Source: Candidatus Thorarchaeota archaeon (GTDB lineage Archaea > Asgardarchaeota > Thorarchaeia > Thorarchaeales > Thorarchaeaceae). From it: DNA of 34,990 nt. Where the stretch lies: assembly GCA_030612365.1 (NCBI GenBank), contig JAUWOA010000011.1, forward strand, positions 1 through 34,990, in the 5' to 3' direction. Positions 7,044-17,300 of this stretch are shown in pieces (positions within the stretch are counted from its first letter, which is position 1; each line of letters starts with the position of its first letter). A program made the translations under genes and the position numbers. The notes under the pieces are model-generated. The model ran no database searches and was not told the DNA's origin. It saw nothing but the letters and a program-made list of their open reading frames with translations.

Positions 7044-10000
7044 ATGTTCGCGTCATCGAGGGGTTCCAATTCTTCTAAATCGTTTCAAAGTGTTTTCAAG
7101 CCAACTAGCCGTCCGTTTACAGTAGGACATCTCCATCTTGTTGGAGGGTTCTTAGTTGTGATGATTCTGCTAATCATGACAGCGGCGGCACTAGCATCTG
7201 GCCCATCGCAAATGGAGAATCGAATTCTGCTTTCACCTGAGGAGCATATAATGACTGAAATCTCCGGTAATCTCATTAAAACCAGTTTGCCCGATTCGTA
7301 CGCTGTGGCTGTCGGCAGGGTTGGGGGTTTCCGAGGCTTCGGTTATGTACACGATGAAGAAGATGTGTTCTACTTCGTTGATCCAGTTCAAGACAGCATC
7401 ATTAACCAATCGTTGCCGGCCAGTACAGCATCAGGCTCATTCTCTCTTATGGGGGCGGACATTGACAGTGACAACAACACCGAATTCCTCTACATCAATA
7501 GGCCACTGTCGGGTGACTGGGAACTTGTTGTTGTCGATATGGATGCAGGAAGCTGGAACAACTACTCGATGACTGGATTGATATCGCCGTCCATTGTCGG
7601 AACTGGAGACTTCAACGGTGACGGTCAAACTGACGTTGCAGTGAGAGGGGTGACTATGACACTGCTAAATCAAATACGCATGATAGACCTGCAAGCAGAA
7701 ACAACAATAGGATCATTCACAACTCCTCTAACCGAATCACTGTCTTACATCGAGGTCGGGAGATTCTCCAATCCACTAGAAGATCAGTTAGCGGTTAGGG
7801 TTGGAAGCGTCAACCTCAGCATAGTGCACGGGAATGGAACACTATCGCACAGCATTTTGCATACATCAGTCATCCGCGATATTGAAACCATAGAATACCA
7901 AGGGGAATTTGATGATGTGGCAGCTGTTGACAGCGCGGGCCGGGTAATGGTGTTCAAAGGCGCTGACCTTGTTCAGGAATACATGAATGCAGTGGGTCCA
8001 GCTACTGGGGCGTATTATCTAGGGGTAGGTACCTTCAGCAATGACACGCAGGACGATCTTGTCGTGATTTCCGACTCTAGTCAGACAGCCTATTTCGTGA
8101 ACGGGAGTGACGGGACTGTCATGCGGTATACGGAACAGATTGATGGAGGCAGCATGCGGCAAGCCACGGGATACATCGACGCTGATAATATCACAGACCT
8201 CGCAGCGCTTCGATCTTCCGGGAACCCCTGTCTAGTCAGAGGTAGTGAGGGAATCATTGCGTACACTGAAACTCTTATTGATAATCCATCGCGAGTTCTC
8301 ACATTCGATGTCAACGGTGACAGCCGCGACGATATTGTGATTGCTGTTTCTAGCGATGTCTACACTCTTCTCAGCGATGCCGACCCACCAGAACTGACTC
8401 CAGCGGCACCGTCGCCTTTGCATCCCACAGTGCTTGACCCTTTTGTTGAGCTTGAGGTTCAGGTCAATGAGGTGTCTGAGATCGAGCTGGCAAACATCTA
8501 CTTGAGGAAAACAGGCGATATGAACTGGACCCAACCTCATGATGGCATGTTCTCTTCAGAGGACGGAACCTCCTATTTCGCGTTTCTTGTAGGTTTGCCA
8601 GCAGGTCAGTATGAATACTACATGGACTTTCAAGATGCCTACCTCAATATCGCGGAATACGGTAACCAAACCAATCCGAACACGTTAGAGATGACCGGAC
8701 ATCTGGCCTGGGAGTACGAAAAATCCTCAGAGCTATTCATATCGGTTTTGACGCCCCTAATGGATCTAGGCAATCTGTCAGACGGGAGTTCTGTGCTATA
8801 CACTCTGGAACCCTCTGCTGTGGATGAGCTGCTTCTTAGTCAGTACGATACGATGGGGGCTCTGCTCAACTCTACGACTATCCCCTATCCCAGTGGATAC
8901 GGCTACGCCCTCCACACAGGACTGATTGATGATGATAATGTCCTAGACCCGGTCGTGGCGCTAACAGCAGGTGACGACACGTACGCTCATGTCCTATTCG
9001 GAAACAACTTCACACTTCACTTCATATCAGCACCATCCCCAAATTACATCAAGGGTCTTAGATACTCTGAGGTCTACGACTATGACGCAGACGGTCGTGA
9101 CGAGCTTGTCCTTCTGGATGACGCCGGGGATTACTCATTGAACTGCATGGAAACTAATGGAACATGGTCGTCAACTGCGCTAACATCGCCGACATCAAAC
9201 GAGCTGAGGCCACGATCCTACGCGATATCTACCGTTGCGACTCAAGGTAGTTACATGTGCATCGAGCGTAGCGAATCGCTGGTTGAAGTCTATCGCCTCG
9301 ACAAATTGGGCTTTGTTAGTGCCCTTGCTGTTCCGCTTGGAAGCTACACGAGTGTTGAGATAGATATCTTGACATCGTTCACCAATGGTTCTGGAATCCC
9401 CAACAGGTTTGCCATGGGATGCACCTACTGGGATGGAACAGACCCAACAACGGCCATCTTTATCTTTGACGCATCTACGACCGACCTCTCGACTGCCACA
9501 ATGTATGAAATCAGCAACATGGACCTCTCTTCACTGTACTCGTGGGACATCGATAACGATACTCTTGACGAGCTCTTCTTGCTGTCCGAGGGGGGCGAGT
9601 TGATGTTAGGTCACCTAGATACATCGATGACAATTGACTGGACTGCAAATGTCAGCAGCTCCACACTTCTTAGCTGGATGAGCGCTGACTTCGACGGTGA
9701 TTCCGAGGAGGAGATTATACTCTTCACTGATGAAGATGAGCGCCTGACCGCTGTATCAAAGCTTGGAGAAGTCGAAAGAGAGGTTAGAGTGGGTGAAGTT
9801 CACAACCCGGTTCTAATTGATAGCGTGGATCTTGGAGATGGATTGGAGATAGCATCATTCCCGTTGGTTGATCAGGGTGGTATGAAGTTCGGGGTCGTAA
9901 GAGACCTTGACTGGTTCTACAGAATGAGTGTAGTGATTGCATACTCTTCTGCTGACCTCATTCAGGGCGATCAAATGGTTGTCACCGGCAGCGTGAAGAA

Positions 10001-12083
10001 TATCTACAGTGAAACTGTCAAGGATGGTTCAGTTTACATAACAGCAACACAGAGGGCAGGAAGTACGACTCAGACATCCGGGATGCTGTACAACCGCTCC
10101 ATAGGGAACTACACAGAAACCGTGTTCGTGAACTGGATGATGGGCATCTATGATGTTACTCTGTCAGTCGAGCATACCTATTATCATGACTTGATGTACA
10201 TTGATTCAGCCGTTCTTACTGTCAGAAGCCCGCTAGAGGTCTTCGTGGAAACCGGTGACACAACCTATCAGGGTGAGAATCACTTCATTCTTGTATTCGT
10301 ATCAGATAGTCTCGATACACTGGTGACAGATGCCTTCGTAACCGTCTCAATTGAAGGACATAGCTACAATACAACTCAAGCAGGTTCATCCTATGAAGCA
10401 GAGATTGTGGATGTTGATCTAAGTCTTGGAGAGCACACCGTCATAGCTGATGTTACGCATGCGTTCGCTGTTGATGATGTAGAGGTTTCAGGTGAACTAA
10501 CAGTGCGTGGTCATGCGATGGTTTCCATTGATACGCCCACTCATCTTGCCGAGTTCGTGCAGGGGGATGATGAGATTCACTTCTCAATTCAAGTAGCAGA
10601 TACCCTAGGAAACTCCACCGCTGATGCGCGAGTAAGAATCCATATTCACGGTAACGCGTATCAGCTGGAAGACCATCATAATGGTTCATATTCGGCTTCG
10701 GTGGACACTTGGGGCTGGGCGCCAGGAATTCACAACTATAGCATTCTTGTGGACCATGACTATCTCGATTATGACATCTCGGACCCAGCCATGGGCAATG
10801 TGACAATTGTGGGAATCATCCAAGCAGAGATAGAGGTTTCCGCGGGTGCTCTCACGACAAGCGGCCAAGAAATGGAGATTCGAGGCGGTGACCCCATCCT
10901 TATTACGATCAGAGTGACTGATCGATTCGGTACCGCTCTGGATGGCTTGAACATAGAAGTGACTCTATGGGAGAACCAGACAATGCTCATGCAGGTCATG
11001 GCAACACCCGCCGATGAGATTAGCGGCAAGTATGAGGTGCTATTGGTCCTCCCAATGGAAGGATACGGTGATCGCGCAATCACCGTTCAGATTCAGGGAG
11101 AGAATGTGGAACAAAGAAACGAGTCCTACACACCTCACACGTTCTCAGTTCTGCCATACATACCACCGATGGAGATGGATGCATCAACATTCACAACATG
11201 GAGTGTCCTCATATTTGTGGTCAGTCTGGTGGGGCTCCTCATCTACTTCAAGATCATCTCATCTGTGGGCGTGAGAGATACGTCTCAGGAGGGGTTCAAA
11301 AAAGCACTGCGACATTTAGATCTGCTTTACCGATTCATTGTTGTCATGGCAATCGTTGGTCTTGGAGCGGCATTGTCGTTTGCATCGCTAGGCATGTTCT
11401 ACATCGCAATCATTCTGAGTGTCATCCTGATGGGTGCTTCAGTACTGCTCTATGGCATCTGGCTTTACAGAGACGCGAGATCAGCCGTGCTAATCGAAAA
11501 CACTCTTAGTCGAAAGAGAATGATTCTAGGACTTTGGCATCTATTCTTCGTGCCACTGGTCGTGGTGCTCATATTCTCGTGGGCAAGCCACATAGACTTA
11601 CTCCGATACTATTTGCTTGAGCAAGTGACGGTCGTGGGCTCCATTGCGATTCCGACGTTCATGACTACAATCTTTACGACATTCGTGAGCTCAATTCTTG
11701 TAGTAGTCTTCAATCTATACAAGGAGGTCAGTAGTGGTCTCAAGAAACTACAGAGCATGGAACTTGCGGGAACTCCATCTGGCGTTCTTCAAGATGAGAG
11801 GTTGTTGATGGTTGGCAAGTTTGCCTCCTCAATCAGAATCAAGTTCCTCATGTTCTTGGTCATTTTGGCTGGAACTACCGCACTCACTCTTGATTTCCTG
11901 AGCAGCTACAACATTGGTGTGCTCATCCTGGTGCCTGTTGTCTTTTTGGTGGTGATACCTTTCACATCGTCGAAGGTTCTGCAGGTCATTCAGAAAGCAA
12001 ACGTATCTGAAAGGGTTCGTGGAGCAACATCTCGGAGGCGTACAAGAAGCGAAGATACAGAAAAAGAGGGTGACTCACTCTAA
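7044..12083 (+). CDS. Giant surface protein: beta-propeller/FG-GAP repeats, Ig/macroglobulin-like domains, C-terminal multi-helix membrane region
   Basis: This 1679-residue protein has an N-terminal hydrophobic segment (LHLVGGFLVVMILLIMTAAALA, about 30-51) acting as a signal or anchor. A long Ser/Thr/Asn-rich ectodomain carries many Asp-rich FG-GAP/VCBS-like calcium loops (DIDSDNNTEFLYI, DFNGDGQTDVAV, DVNGDSRDDIVI, DYDADGRDELVLL, DFDGDSEEEIILF), enough for two propellers split by an Ig-like insert near residues 450-550. From about 1000 to 1370 come several macroglobulin/Ig-like domains (e.g. EFVQGDDEIHFSIQVADTLGN). The last 300 residues hold about six membrane helices with short basic loops. 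It probably sits in the cytoplasmic membrane with the propellers outside, for adhesion, sensing or envelope structure; its ligand is unknown. Confidence 0.85.
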   Translation: MFASSRGSNSSKSFQSVFKPTSRPFTVGHLHLVGGFLVVMILLIMTAAALASGPSQMENRILLSPEEHIMTEISGNLIKTSLPDSYAVAVGRVGGFRGFGYVHDEEDVFYFVDPVQDSIINQSLPASTASGSFSLMGADIDSDNNTEFLYINRPLSGDWELVVVDMDAGSWNNYSMTGLISPSIVGTGDFNGDGQTDVAVRGVTMTLLNQIRMIDLQAETTIGSFTTPLTESLSYIEVGRFSNPLEDQLAVRVGSVNLSIVHGNGTLSHSILHTSVIRDIETIEYQGEFDDVAAVDSAGRVMVFKGADLVQEYMNAVGPATGAYYLGVGTFSNDTQDDLVVISDSSQTAYFVNGSDGTVMRYTEQIDGGSMRQATGYIDADNITDLAALRSSGNPCLVRGSEGIIAYTETLIDNPSRVLTFDVNGDSRDDIVIAVSSDVYTLLSDADPPELTPAAPSPLHPTVLDPFVELEVQVNEVSEIELANIYLRKTGDMNWTQPHDGMFSSEDGTSYFAFLVGLPAGQYEYYMDFQDAYLNIAEYGNQTNPNTLEMTGHLAWEYEKSSELFISVLTPLMDLGNLSDGSSVLYTLEPSAVDELLLSQYDTMGALLNSTTIPYPSGYGYALHTGLIDDDNVLDPVVALTAGDDTYAHVLFGNNFTLHFISAPSPNYIKGLRYSEVYDYDADGRDELVLLDDAGDYSLNCMETNGTWSSTALTSPTSNELRPRSYAISTVATQGSYMCIERSESLVEVYRLDKLGFVSALAVPLGSYTSVEIDILTSFTNGSGIPNRFAMGCTYWDGTDPTTAIFIFDASTTDLSTATMYEISNMDLSSLYSWDIDNDTLDELFLLSEGGELMLGHLDTSMTIDWTANVSSSTLLSWMSADFDGDSEEEIILFTDEDERLTAVSKLGEVEREVRVGEVHNPVLIDSVDLGDGLEIASFPLVDQGGMKFGVVRDLDWFYRMSVVIAYSSADLIQGDQMVVTGSVKNIYSETVKDGSVYITATQRAGSTTQTSGMLYNRSIGNYTETVFVNWMMGIYDVTLSVEHTYYHDLMYIDSAVLTVRSPLEVFVETGDTTYQGENHFILVFVSDSLDTLVTDAFVTVSIEGHSYNTTQAGSSYEAEIVDVDLSLGEHTVIADVTHAFAVDDVEVSGELTVRGHAMVSIDTPTHLAEFVQGDDEIHFSIQVADTLGNSTADARVRIHIHGNAYQLEDHHNGSYSASVDTWGWAPGIHNYSILVDHDYLDYDISDPAMGNVTIVGIIQAEIEVSAGALTTSGQEMEIRGGDPILITIRVTDRFGTALDGLNIEVTLWENQTMLMQVMATPADEISGKYEVLLVLPMEGYGDRAITVQIQGENVEQRNESYTPHTFSVLPYIPPMEMDASTFTTWSVLIFVVSLVGLLIYFKIISSVGVRDTSQEGFKKALRHLDLLYRFIVVMAIVGLGAALSFASLGMFYIAIILSVILMGASVLLYGIWLYRDARSAVLIENTLSRKRMILGLWHLFFVPLVVVLIFSWASHIDLLRYYLLEQVTVVGSIAIPTFMTTIFTTFVSSILVVVFNLYKEVSSGLKKLQSMELAGTPSGVLQDERLLMVGKFASSIRIKFLMFLVILAGTTALTLDFLSSYNIGVLILVPVVFLVVIPFTSSKVLQVIQKANVSERVRGATSRRRTRSEDTEKEGDSL

Positions 12084-12138
12084 CCAATGTTGAGTCAGCC
12101 AGACAAGGGAAGAGAGAGGGCCTTTTCGTCCCCCTGCA
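12084..12138. other. 55-bp convergent gap between the giant gene and the zinc-ribbon gene
   Basis: This short convergent spacer contains gggaagagagagggccttttcgtcccc, a loose GGGA/TCCC pairing with a cctttt run. It is a plausible but unproven transcription end on the plus strand. There is no gene. Confidence 0.25.
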
Positions 12139-13779
12139 TTACATACGTTCCTTGTCCAACTCTTCAGAAGTTAGCTGGTCAGACTCATCCTCTTTGATTG
12201 AGTCTGTTTCTGATTCATCGGGCCTAGTGAAATCTTCATCCTCGACTGCCTCCTCAGAAAAGAACTCTGCTTCGTCTGTTACTACAGGCTCTTCTTCAAC
12301 AGGTTCTTCCGAAGCTTCATCTTTAAAGGGCTCAGCTTCCGATTCCATTTCAGTAGACTCCACAGATGGTTCCTCATCTACGGAGTCATCTGGTTCATCT
12401 GCTGCCGCATCTTCCTCTGGGCGTGGTGTTTCGAGAATGATTCCGTCGACATCAGTCCGGAATTTTTCAATCTGTGACTTGCGAGTGAAGTAAAGTGCGA
12501 TTATCACTCCGAGAGAGAGAGCGCCTCCAATGATTGTCAAGGTCATCTGGAAATCACCACCGCTGCCTCCTAGAAGCTGATCCCAAGTTATTATGAGAAA
12601 AGCAAGGCCCGCGATATTCATAACGAAGGCTCTGAATGGAGTCGACACCTTGGTTATCTCACTCAGTTCTGTATCCACAAGGGCAGCTCCAAGAACACCT
12701 GCGTTATAGTTGTTGGACTTTGTCTTCTTTGCAAGCTGCTTAATTGATACACTCTTCTTCTTGTTGAGCAAGCGAAGGGCAGGAGTCACTTTGGCTGCTA
12801 GCAGGTCCGCATAAGCCCGTTGGCCATCTTCCAAATCAAAACCGCACTTCTTGCATTCGTTAGTCTTCTTGTTCCACTTTCGCTTACATTTTGGACATTT
12901 GTCCATAAGCCATGCGCCGCCAGCAGTTTCACGGATTCGCTGGCGTACTACGTACTCGCTGACGCTGCTGTCAGAAGGTGATTCCACTTCATCACTATCT
13001 TTTCGTTTCTTGATGCCTTTAGACATCCCCGAAACGAGAGCGAACAATGCGGGTAATGCGCCCAACACGGCTAGGTTTGGCAGAGACCTCAGTTCAGAAG
13101 CCTTCTTCTGGATACTCCTAAGCTTGTGTGAAGTTTTCACGGCATCGAGTAGCATGTTGAAGTTCGATACAAGAGCAAAAGCTGTTGTTCCCGTTGCCAC
13201 AACGGCAGCGATTCCTGTGACTGATGTTAATATGGATGTAGGATCAGTGGGCGTCTTGAGATAGAATTTTTTGTCAATTGTGCCTCCCGAAGTCTGTTCG
13301 GGCATCTCTGTGTATTCAAAAAGGAATTGCACCTCGATAACAGCTGTGAGGAGACTAACAGGACCCAGAGTCAGATCACTAAGGTCAAGAATCGATGTGA
13401 CCGGATCGATGTCCGCATCGTGCGGAGCAATAATCCAAGGTAATCCAGTCGCTTCGTTGACGACATCAACAGAGAACAGCGCAATACTCTGATAGTAGAA
13501 CACCAGTGATGCTGTCACATTCAGGTCTTTGTCATTGGTTACATTTGTGTCCAAGTAGATTTCTACTGGGACTTTAAGATCAATGTCAATGGCGCTTGCT
13601 GACTCGTTCGCGTAAGCCAAGGGATTCCCATTAATTCTAACTAGCATGTGGAGCTTGGTATCTCCAATCCAAGTGTCGTCATACCCTTGAGCCTTTACTC
13701 TGGTAGTGGAAGCCGCGAAAAGAAAAATCAATACCAATGCCATTCCTAGTAGGAAAAACCTTGTACGTGTGCGTTTCAT
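12139..13779 (-). CDS. Membrane protein with signal peptide, zinc ribbon and acidic C-terminal tail, function unknown
   Basis: I do not recognise this 546-residue protein as a named family. It starts with a clear signal peptide (RTRFFLLGMALVLIFLFAASTTRVKA). A beta-rich region of about 150 residues, probably outside the cell, follows. Hydrophobic segments lie near 183-206 and 235-252. A zinc ribbon comes next (C295-x2-C298 and C309-x2-C312: CPKCKRKWNKKTNECKKCG), then a small helical, winged-helix-like part (VSIKQLAKKTKSNNYNAGVLGAALV). Two more helices lie at 385-403 and 411-430, and the last ~100 residues are almost all Glu/Asp/Ser. The ribbon and tail are most likely cytoplasmic. It converges with the giant surface gene and lies upstream of nothing obvious. 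Confidence 0.75.
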   Translation of the reverse strand: MKRTRTRFFLLGMALVLIFLFAASTTRVKAQGYDDTWIGDTKLHMLVRINGNPLAYANESASAIDIDLKVPVEIYLDTNVTNDKDLNVTASLVFYYQSIALFSVDVVNEATGLPWIIAPHDADIDPVTSILDLSDLTLGPVSLLTAVIEVQFLFEYTEMPEQTSGGTIDKKFYLKTPTDPTSILTSVTGIAAVVATGTTAFALVSNFNMLLDAVKTSHKLRSIQKKASELRSLPNLAVLGALPALFALVSGMSKGIKKRKDSDEVESPSDSSVSEYVVRQRIRETAGGAWLMDKCPKCKRKWNKKTNECKKCGFDLEDGQRAYADLLAAKVTPALRLLNKKKSVSIKQLAKKTKSNNYNAGVLGAALVDTELSEITKVSTPFRAFVMNIAGLAFLIITWDQLLGGSGGDFQMTLTIIGGALSLGVIIALYFTRKSQIEKFRTDVDGIILETPRPEEDAAADEPDDSVDEEPSVESTEMESEAEPFKDEASEEPVEEEPVVTDEAEFFSEEAVEDEDFTRPDESETDSIKEDESDQLTSEELDKERM

Positions 13780-13844
13780 TGCCTTATCATCACCCTGCGA
13801 GTATCAGTAAGATTTGCAGTCGTATCAAAAAAGGGTTTTGTGTG

Positions 13845-14261
13845 TCACGCAACTGGGTCTGGTTGCCGAATTACTCGGACCATCTCAGCAACTTTGATGG
13901 CATTCGCCTTGAAGCCTTCGCTCTTCTTCAAGACGCCCTTGGCGCCGACGGATTGAGCTTCTGTCAGAAGTTTATCATCTACATAGGCTGAGAGGATGTG
14001 TATATTGCGCAAGCCCATCTCAGCTAGGACCTTTGTGCATTCAATCCCGTCCATAGCGGGCATACGCAAGTCCATCAGAGTCAAGTCCGGAGGAGTTCCC
14101 AACTCCAATAGCTCTTTGACCTTCTCAACTGCATCCCTCCCATTAAGGGCCGGGACTATCTCAAAATCCTCAATGAATTTTCTCAAATAGAGTTCCATGA
14201 CACCAGCAAGTGATGGCTCATCATCTACTAGAAGGATTCTAACGGTCATCGTTTGGCTCAC
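13845..14261 (-). CDS. Stand-alone response regulator receiver (CheY-like)
   Basis: This is a single receiver domain of 138 residues with no output domain. The acidic pocket is D13/D14 (LLVDDEP), the phospho-acceptor is D64 (LTLMDLRMPAMDG), the switch residue is S91 (HILSAY) and the conserved Lys is K112 (GVLKKSEG). Such proteins relay phosphate from a histidine kinase to a partner protein. No kinase is in the window. An in-frame ATG at 14249 (MTVRILLV) is an alternative start and would leave a family-typical N-terminus. The nearest TATA candidate on this strand is ctatacttaag (14315-14325). The target is unknown. Confidence 0.9.
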   Translation of the reverse strand: MSQTMTVRILLVDDEPSLAGVMELYLRKFIEDFEIVPALNGRDAVEKVKELLELGTPPDLTLMDLRMPAMDGIECTKVLAEMGLRNIHILSAYVDDKLLTEAQSVGAKGVLKKSEGFKANAIKVAEMVRVIRQPDPVA

Positions 14262-14314
14262 TTTGGGGTATTATCATAAGGGGATTATGATGTGTTTCAT
14301 TGAGCCAAGGGACC

Positions 14315-14325
14315 CTTAAGTATAG
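14315..14325 (-). promoter_or_regulatory. Candidate TATA element for the receiver gene
   Basis: On the minus strand this reads ctatacttaag and would place a start about 25 bases downstream, near 14293, leaving a ~30-base leader to the ATG at 14261. It lies in the 117-bp gap after the hdrA-gltD stop, so the receiver probably has its own promoter and is not in the hdr operon. Confidence 0.3.
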
Positions 14326-14378
14326 CGGCTTTTGGCGTGTCCCTTGCGATTGTGAATCAAACTGCATCCGGCGGAACG

Positions 14379-17300
14379 CTAGTGCCGCGCCGCCTGCTGC
14401 CTTCTGTGAGACGCTATCAAGCCAAGAACCTCAGCTTCGATTTGCTCAGTCGTGTAGTGCTTGCGCTTTGCTGCTCCAGTGGGGCAGACCACCTGACACT
14501 TCCCACAACCTGTGCATAGAAGCGAGTTAACCTCTGCAAGCTGCGGCCCTTCATCTCGGTCCTTCATTGTAATAGCATCAAACGGACATACCTTCTCACA
14601 AAGCCCGCACCCAATACAGGTATCCTCATCAATCATCGCCTTGTCCATCTGTACTCGTACTATGCCCTTGAGCACATGTGATGCTGCTGCGCTTGCTGCG
14701 GCTTTTCCATCCGAAACGCATGACGGGATGTCCTTAGGACTTTGACATGTGCCTGCAATGTACACTCCACGAGCCTTTGTGTTCACTGGCTCGAGTTTCG
14801 GATGTAGCTCCTTCATGAAGCCGCCTTCGCTTCTGTCAATTCCTAGCTTGTGTGCAAGTTCTGTAGTTCCCTCCGACGGATCAACCGCCATTGTGAGGAC
14901 AACGAGATCGAAATTCAACCTGAGGAGCTGGCCTGATCCTTGGTCAAAGATTGAGAAGCTAATTGTACCGTCCTTTTCCTCAGTGAAATCGCTGGGGAAG
15001 CCTCGTACGAAACGAATACCATGCTCTCTTACTCTCTTGTAAAATTGCTCGTACTCTTTTCCGCCTGCACGAAGCTCATGATAGATTATCCATTGCTCCA
15101 TCGAGTCACCATATTCACGGTTGGTCATCTCTGCGTGCCTGAGTGTGTACATGCATCCAAAGTTGCAGCACCAAGGTCTACAACCCTCATCACGAGACCC
15201 TGCGCAATTGATGTAGGCAATGCGCTTAGGCGTTTCAGCATAATCGGGAGGAATCTTTATCTTCCCAGCCGTCGGACCGACAAGGCTCAACAACCTGCCG
15301 TACTGACCAGCGGTGATGACCCTTTGGAACTTCCCGCCACCATATTCTGGCAGCTCTTCCATACTTATCTCTTCGAACCCTGTGGCTGCGACTATCGCGC
15401 CAACAGTCAGTTCAAACACCTCTTCCTTCATGTAATGGTCAATGGCATCCTTCTGACAAGCTTCGACGCAAAGCTTACACTCGCAACAGATCGCACAACC
15501 AAGACAACGCTCAGATTCCTTGACTGCAACTTTCTCGGTGAAGCCGAGCTCCACTTCATCGAAATTAGTGGCTCTCTTCTTCGCAGGCAATTTCTTCATC
15601 CTGGCTCGAGAACCACCAGGAAGTGCATCGGGAGCAACATCTGGCGGGGGCGCTTGAGGTAGAACAAATGGCCTGCCTTCACGAAGGTCAAGGCCGCGAA
15701 GGAACCTATGAATTGATTCCGCCGCCTCATTCCCCGCACCAACTGCCTCCACAGCAAGAGCTGGACCAGTCACAAGGTCTCCACCCGCAAATACGTCATC
15801 CATGCTTGTCTGCATTGTGAGAGGATCCACATCGACAGTACCCCAACTTGTCAATTCGAGGCCTGAGTGTATTCCGTCAGGCCCCACCTTTTGGCCAATA
15901 GCGACAATCATGTCGTCAACCTTGATATCAAACTCTGAACCCGAGATTGGAATGGGGCGTCTTCTCCCTGATTCGTCAGGTTCGCCCAGCTCCATCTTAA
16001 TGCACTTCAAGCTTGACACTGCACCGTTGGACACCAGGACCTCAACAGGATTAGTAAGCAGTTTTAGTTTCACGCCCTCCTTCACTGCATCATCTATCTC
16101 GCTCTGGATTGCCGGCATCTCTGTCCTTGACCTTCGATAGACAATTGTCACTGTGTCCGCTCCGAGGCGCAAAGCGACCCTTGCTGAGTCAACCGCAGAA
16201 TTGCCACCTCCTATGATAGCGACATGCTTTCCAAGCTGGACTTTCTTACCACTATTGACGCGATAAAGGAAGTCTAGTGCGTGATGAACGCCTTTCGCGT
16301 TCTCACCAGTCAGTCTCAGTTGTGAACTTACAGGGGCACCAGTTCCGAGGAACACAGCTTTGTATCCCTGCTTCTTTAACTGTTCAATGGAATCAACCCG
16401 AGTTCCGGTAACAATCTTGACTCCATGCTGTTCCACGAAGGCAATCTCTGATTGGAGGATATCCCGAGGTAGACGATGTTCTGGAATGCCCCATCTGAGC
16501 AAGCCACCTGCCTCCTTCTTTTCTTCGAAGACCATCACTGGATATCCAAGCCTAGCAAGATACAGAGCACATGCAATCCCTGCGGGTCCACCACCGACTA
16601 CCGCTACTTGCTCTTCCTTGTCTATTGCTGGTTCAACAGCCTCAACAGATCCGCTCTCAATCTCATAGTCGTGGAGCCATCGATGAACGTTTCTGATGCT
16701 CACGCTCTTATCGTGCGTGCCTCTTTCGCACTGGTCTTCACAGAAGGCGGGACATACACGTCCCAACGAGCCGGGGAACGGTATTGCTTCTCTCACAAGA
16801 CTGAGAGCCTTATCGTACGTGCCTTCACGTGTGAGCGTAAGAAAAGCTTGACAACTAACATGTGCAGGACAGGATATCTTGCACGCGGCGTGCCCCAGCT
16901 TTTCGATTGCAAAGGCACCGGGAACTGCTTGAGGATACGGCTTGTACGTTGCTTTTCGCAAGGACATGCCAAGGTCATGCTCGTTAGGTGTAAGTACTGG
17001 ACAAACCTCCACGCAATCTCCACAGGCATTGCATTTCTCGAGGTCTATGTAACGAGGTCGCGTCCGCAGCTTGACTTTGAAGTTGCCATAGTCCCGCTCC
17101 ACATCGATTATTTCAGTACATGTGTGTATGTCGATATTCTTGCTCCTATCAATAGCGCTCAGCTTTGGCGATAGGATACACATAGAACAATCGAGAGTGG
17201 GGAATGTCTTCTCCAACTTGGGCATGTAGCCGCCGATAGCTACATTGCGCTCGATTAGATGAACCTTGATATCCTTATCAGCGAGGTCCAATGATGTTTG

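Noticed and set aside
12152-12493. Ser-rich plus-strand ORF of 113 aa
   Set aside because: It is the antisense reading of the Glu/Asp/Ser-rich tail of the zinc-ribbon membrane protein; low complexity explains its length.
15021-15662. 213-aa plus-strand ORF
   Set aside because: It lies wholly opposite the HdrA-GltD coding sequence, whose motifs are continuous; no recognisable domain in the antisense frame.
16476-17174. 232-aa plus-strand ORF
   Set aside because: Antisense to HdrA-GltD at its GltD junction; the real gene covers every Cys motif on the other strand.
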